From: Bacteroidota bacterium
GTDB taxonomy: Bacteria > Bacteroidota > Bacteroidia > Chitinophagales > Saprospiraceae
Assembly (NCBI GenBank): GCA_024280135.1
Contig: JAJRQS010000128.1
Coordinates: forward strand, 1 to 6,181
DNA: 6,181 nucleotides
Direction: 5' to 3'
Part shown: positions 5,884 to 6,181 of the stretch, piece after piece
Position numbering within the stretch: the stretch's first letter is position 1
Layout of the letters: the number at the start of each line of letters is the position of its first letter
Program-made: the position numbers and the translations under genes
The notes under the pieces: model-generated
Told to the model about the DNA's origin: nothing
The model's input: only the letters and a program-made list of their open reading frames with translations
The model's database searches: none

Positions 5884-6181
5884 TTGCTATGCTAAAAAAA
5901 ATGCCACACATCACATAAAATGTGTGGCAAATAAACTTCATATTGAAGTGATGATTTTAAGGTATCGTGCAACATTCTTCCACCCCTCAAATCAAATAGT
6001 CCATTTCTACACAAAAATTGTTATGTTATTATGCAGTTGTACTAATATTAAAATACCATTTTTTCTGTTTTAAAATCAAAGAGCAACCAACACAAAAAGA
6101 AACATAAGAAAACAACGATTTTTTCAATATAAAAATCATAACTTACTATATATAAGCACATTACAACTTCAAAACACACTA
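5884..6181. other. AT-rich non-coding tail to the window edge
   Basis: These 298 bases hold no credible gene on either strand. They contain the leftward terminator (5894-5929), a second perfect hairpin ACTTCA-TAT-TGAAGT (5935-5949) followed after five bases by TTTT, and an AT-only-core hairpin GATTTTT/AAAAATC (6117-6137). On the - strand there are two tiny open frames, 6139-6029 (36 codons) and 5975-5892 (27 codons), both short enough to be chance. The rest is low-complexity A-rich sequence on the + strand. I see no tRNA, no insertion-sequence end and no direct-repeat array. Confidence 0.7.
5894..5929 (-). terminator. Rho-independent terminator for leftward transcription
   Basis: TGCCACACAT (5902-5911) and ATGTGTGGCA (5920-5929) form a perfect 10-bp stem with an 8-base loop. 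On the + strand it is preceded by A8 (5894-5901), which reads as U8 directly after the stem on the - strand; on the + strand it is followed by AATAAAC, with no T tract. It should therefore end a - strand transcript. It lies 18 bases after the helicase stop, so it may also trim or protect the helicase mRNA 3' end. The leftward gene it would serve is either beyond the right edge or a small unannotated unit in 5930-6181. Confidence 0.65.

Noticed and set aside
5892..5975. 27-residue - strand peptide with GAGGGG upstream, considered as a gene or a transposase remnant
   Set aside because: Its last third is the terminator hairpin itself and U tract, and I cannot match the peptide to any family; mentioned only within the leftward-transcript finding.
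5884..6181. Insertion-sequence end or CRISPR leader in the AT-rich tail
   Set aside because: No terminal inverted repeat, target duplication, transposase fragment or regularly spaced direct repeats are visible.

Overview
The window looks like an ordinary chromosomal stretch of a Bacteroidota bacterium. Three things point there: dnaX, OmpA and RNase HII sequences of the type common in that phylum; Bacteroidota-type -7 promoter boxes (TAnnTTTG) just upstream of genes; and no clear Shine-Dalgarno sequences before most starts. All five confident genes lie on the + strand. I cannot place the organism below phylum level. I see no phage, CRISPR, insertion sequence, rRNA or tRNA.

Layout: (1) 1-1443, the 3' part of dnaX (DNA polymerase III tau/gamma); the zinc module and Walker A lie off the left edge. 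It contains an in-phase A AAA AAG slippery heptamer inside an A10 run, with a TGA two codons later in the -1 frame. It sits exactly between the clamp-loader domains and the tau-specific tail, so the gene probably makes both tau and a short gamma. (2) 1444-1584, a spacer with a weak promoter candidate. (3) 1585-2739, a secreted protein with a putative beta-sandwich N-terminal region and an OmpA-type peptidoglycan-binding C-terminal domain. (4) 2690-3274, rnhB (RNase HII). It overlaps the end of the OmpA gene by 50 bases, and the ompA stop codon is formed from the codons for the RnhB Cys16-Asp17 pair. (5) 3275-3385, a spacer with a 15-base palindrome and a good promoter. (6) 3386-4450, a class I SAM-dependent methyltransferase with an NPPW motif and unknown substrate. 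(7) 4534-5883, a DEAD-box RNA helicase of RhlE-like layout whose motif II reads DEVD, with a very basic tail. (8) 5884-6181, an AT-rich non-coding tail. Its perfect 10-bp hairpin carries a U8 tract only when read on the - strand, so it looks like the terminator of a leftward transcript.

The genes are mostly housekeeping: replication (dnaX), ribonucleotide removal from DNA (rnhB), cell-envelope anchoring (OmpA-like), methylation of RNA or protein, and RNA remodelling. Only ompA-like/rnhB look physically coupled. The methyltransferase and helicase each have their own TACCTTTG box 16-19 bases before the start codon, implying very short leaders. I do not see a new multi-gene system. The points most worth checking are the dnaX recoding site, the ompA/rnhB overlap, the DEVD motif, and a possible small leftward transcript at the right end.
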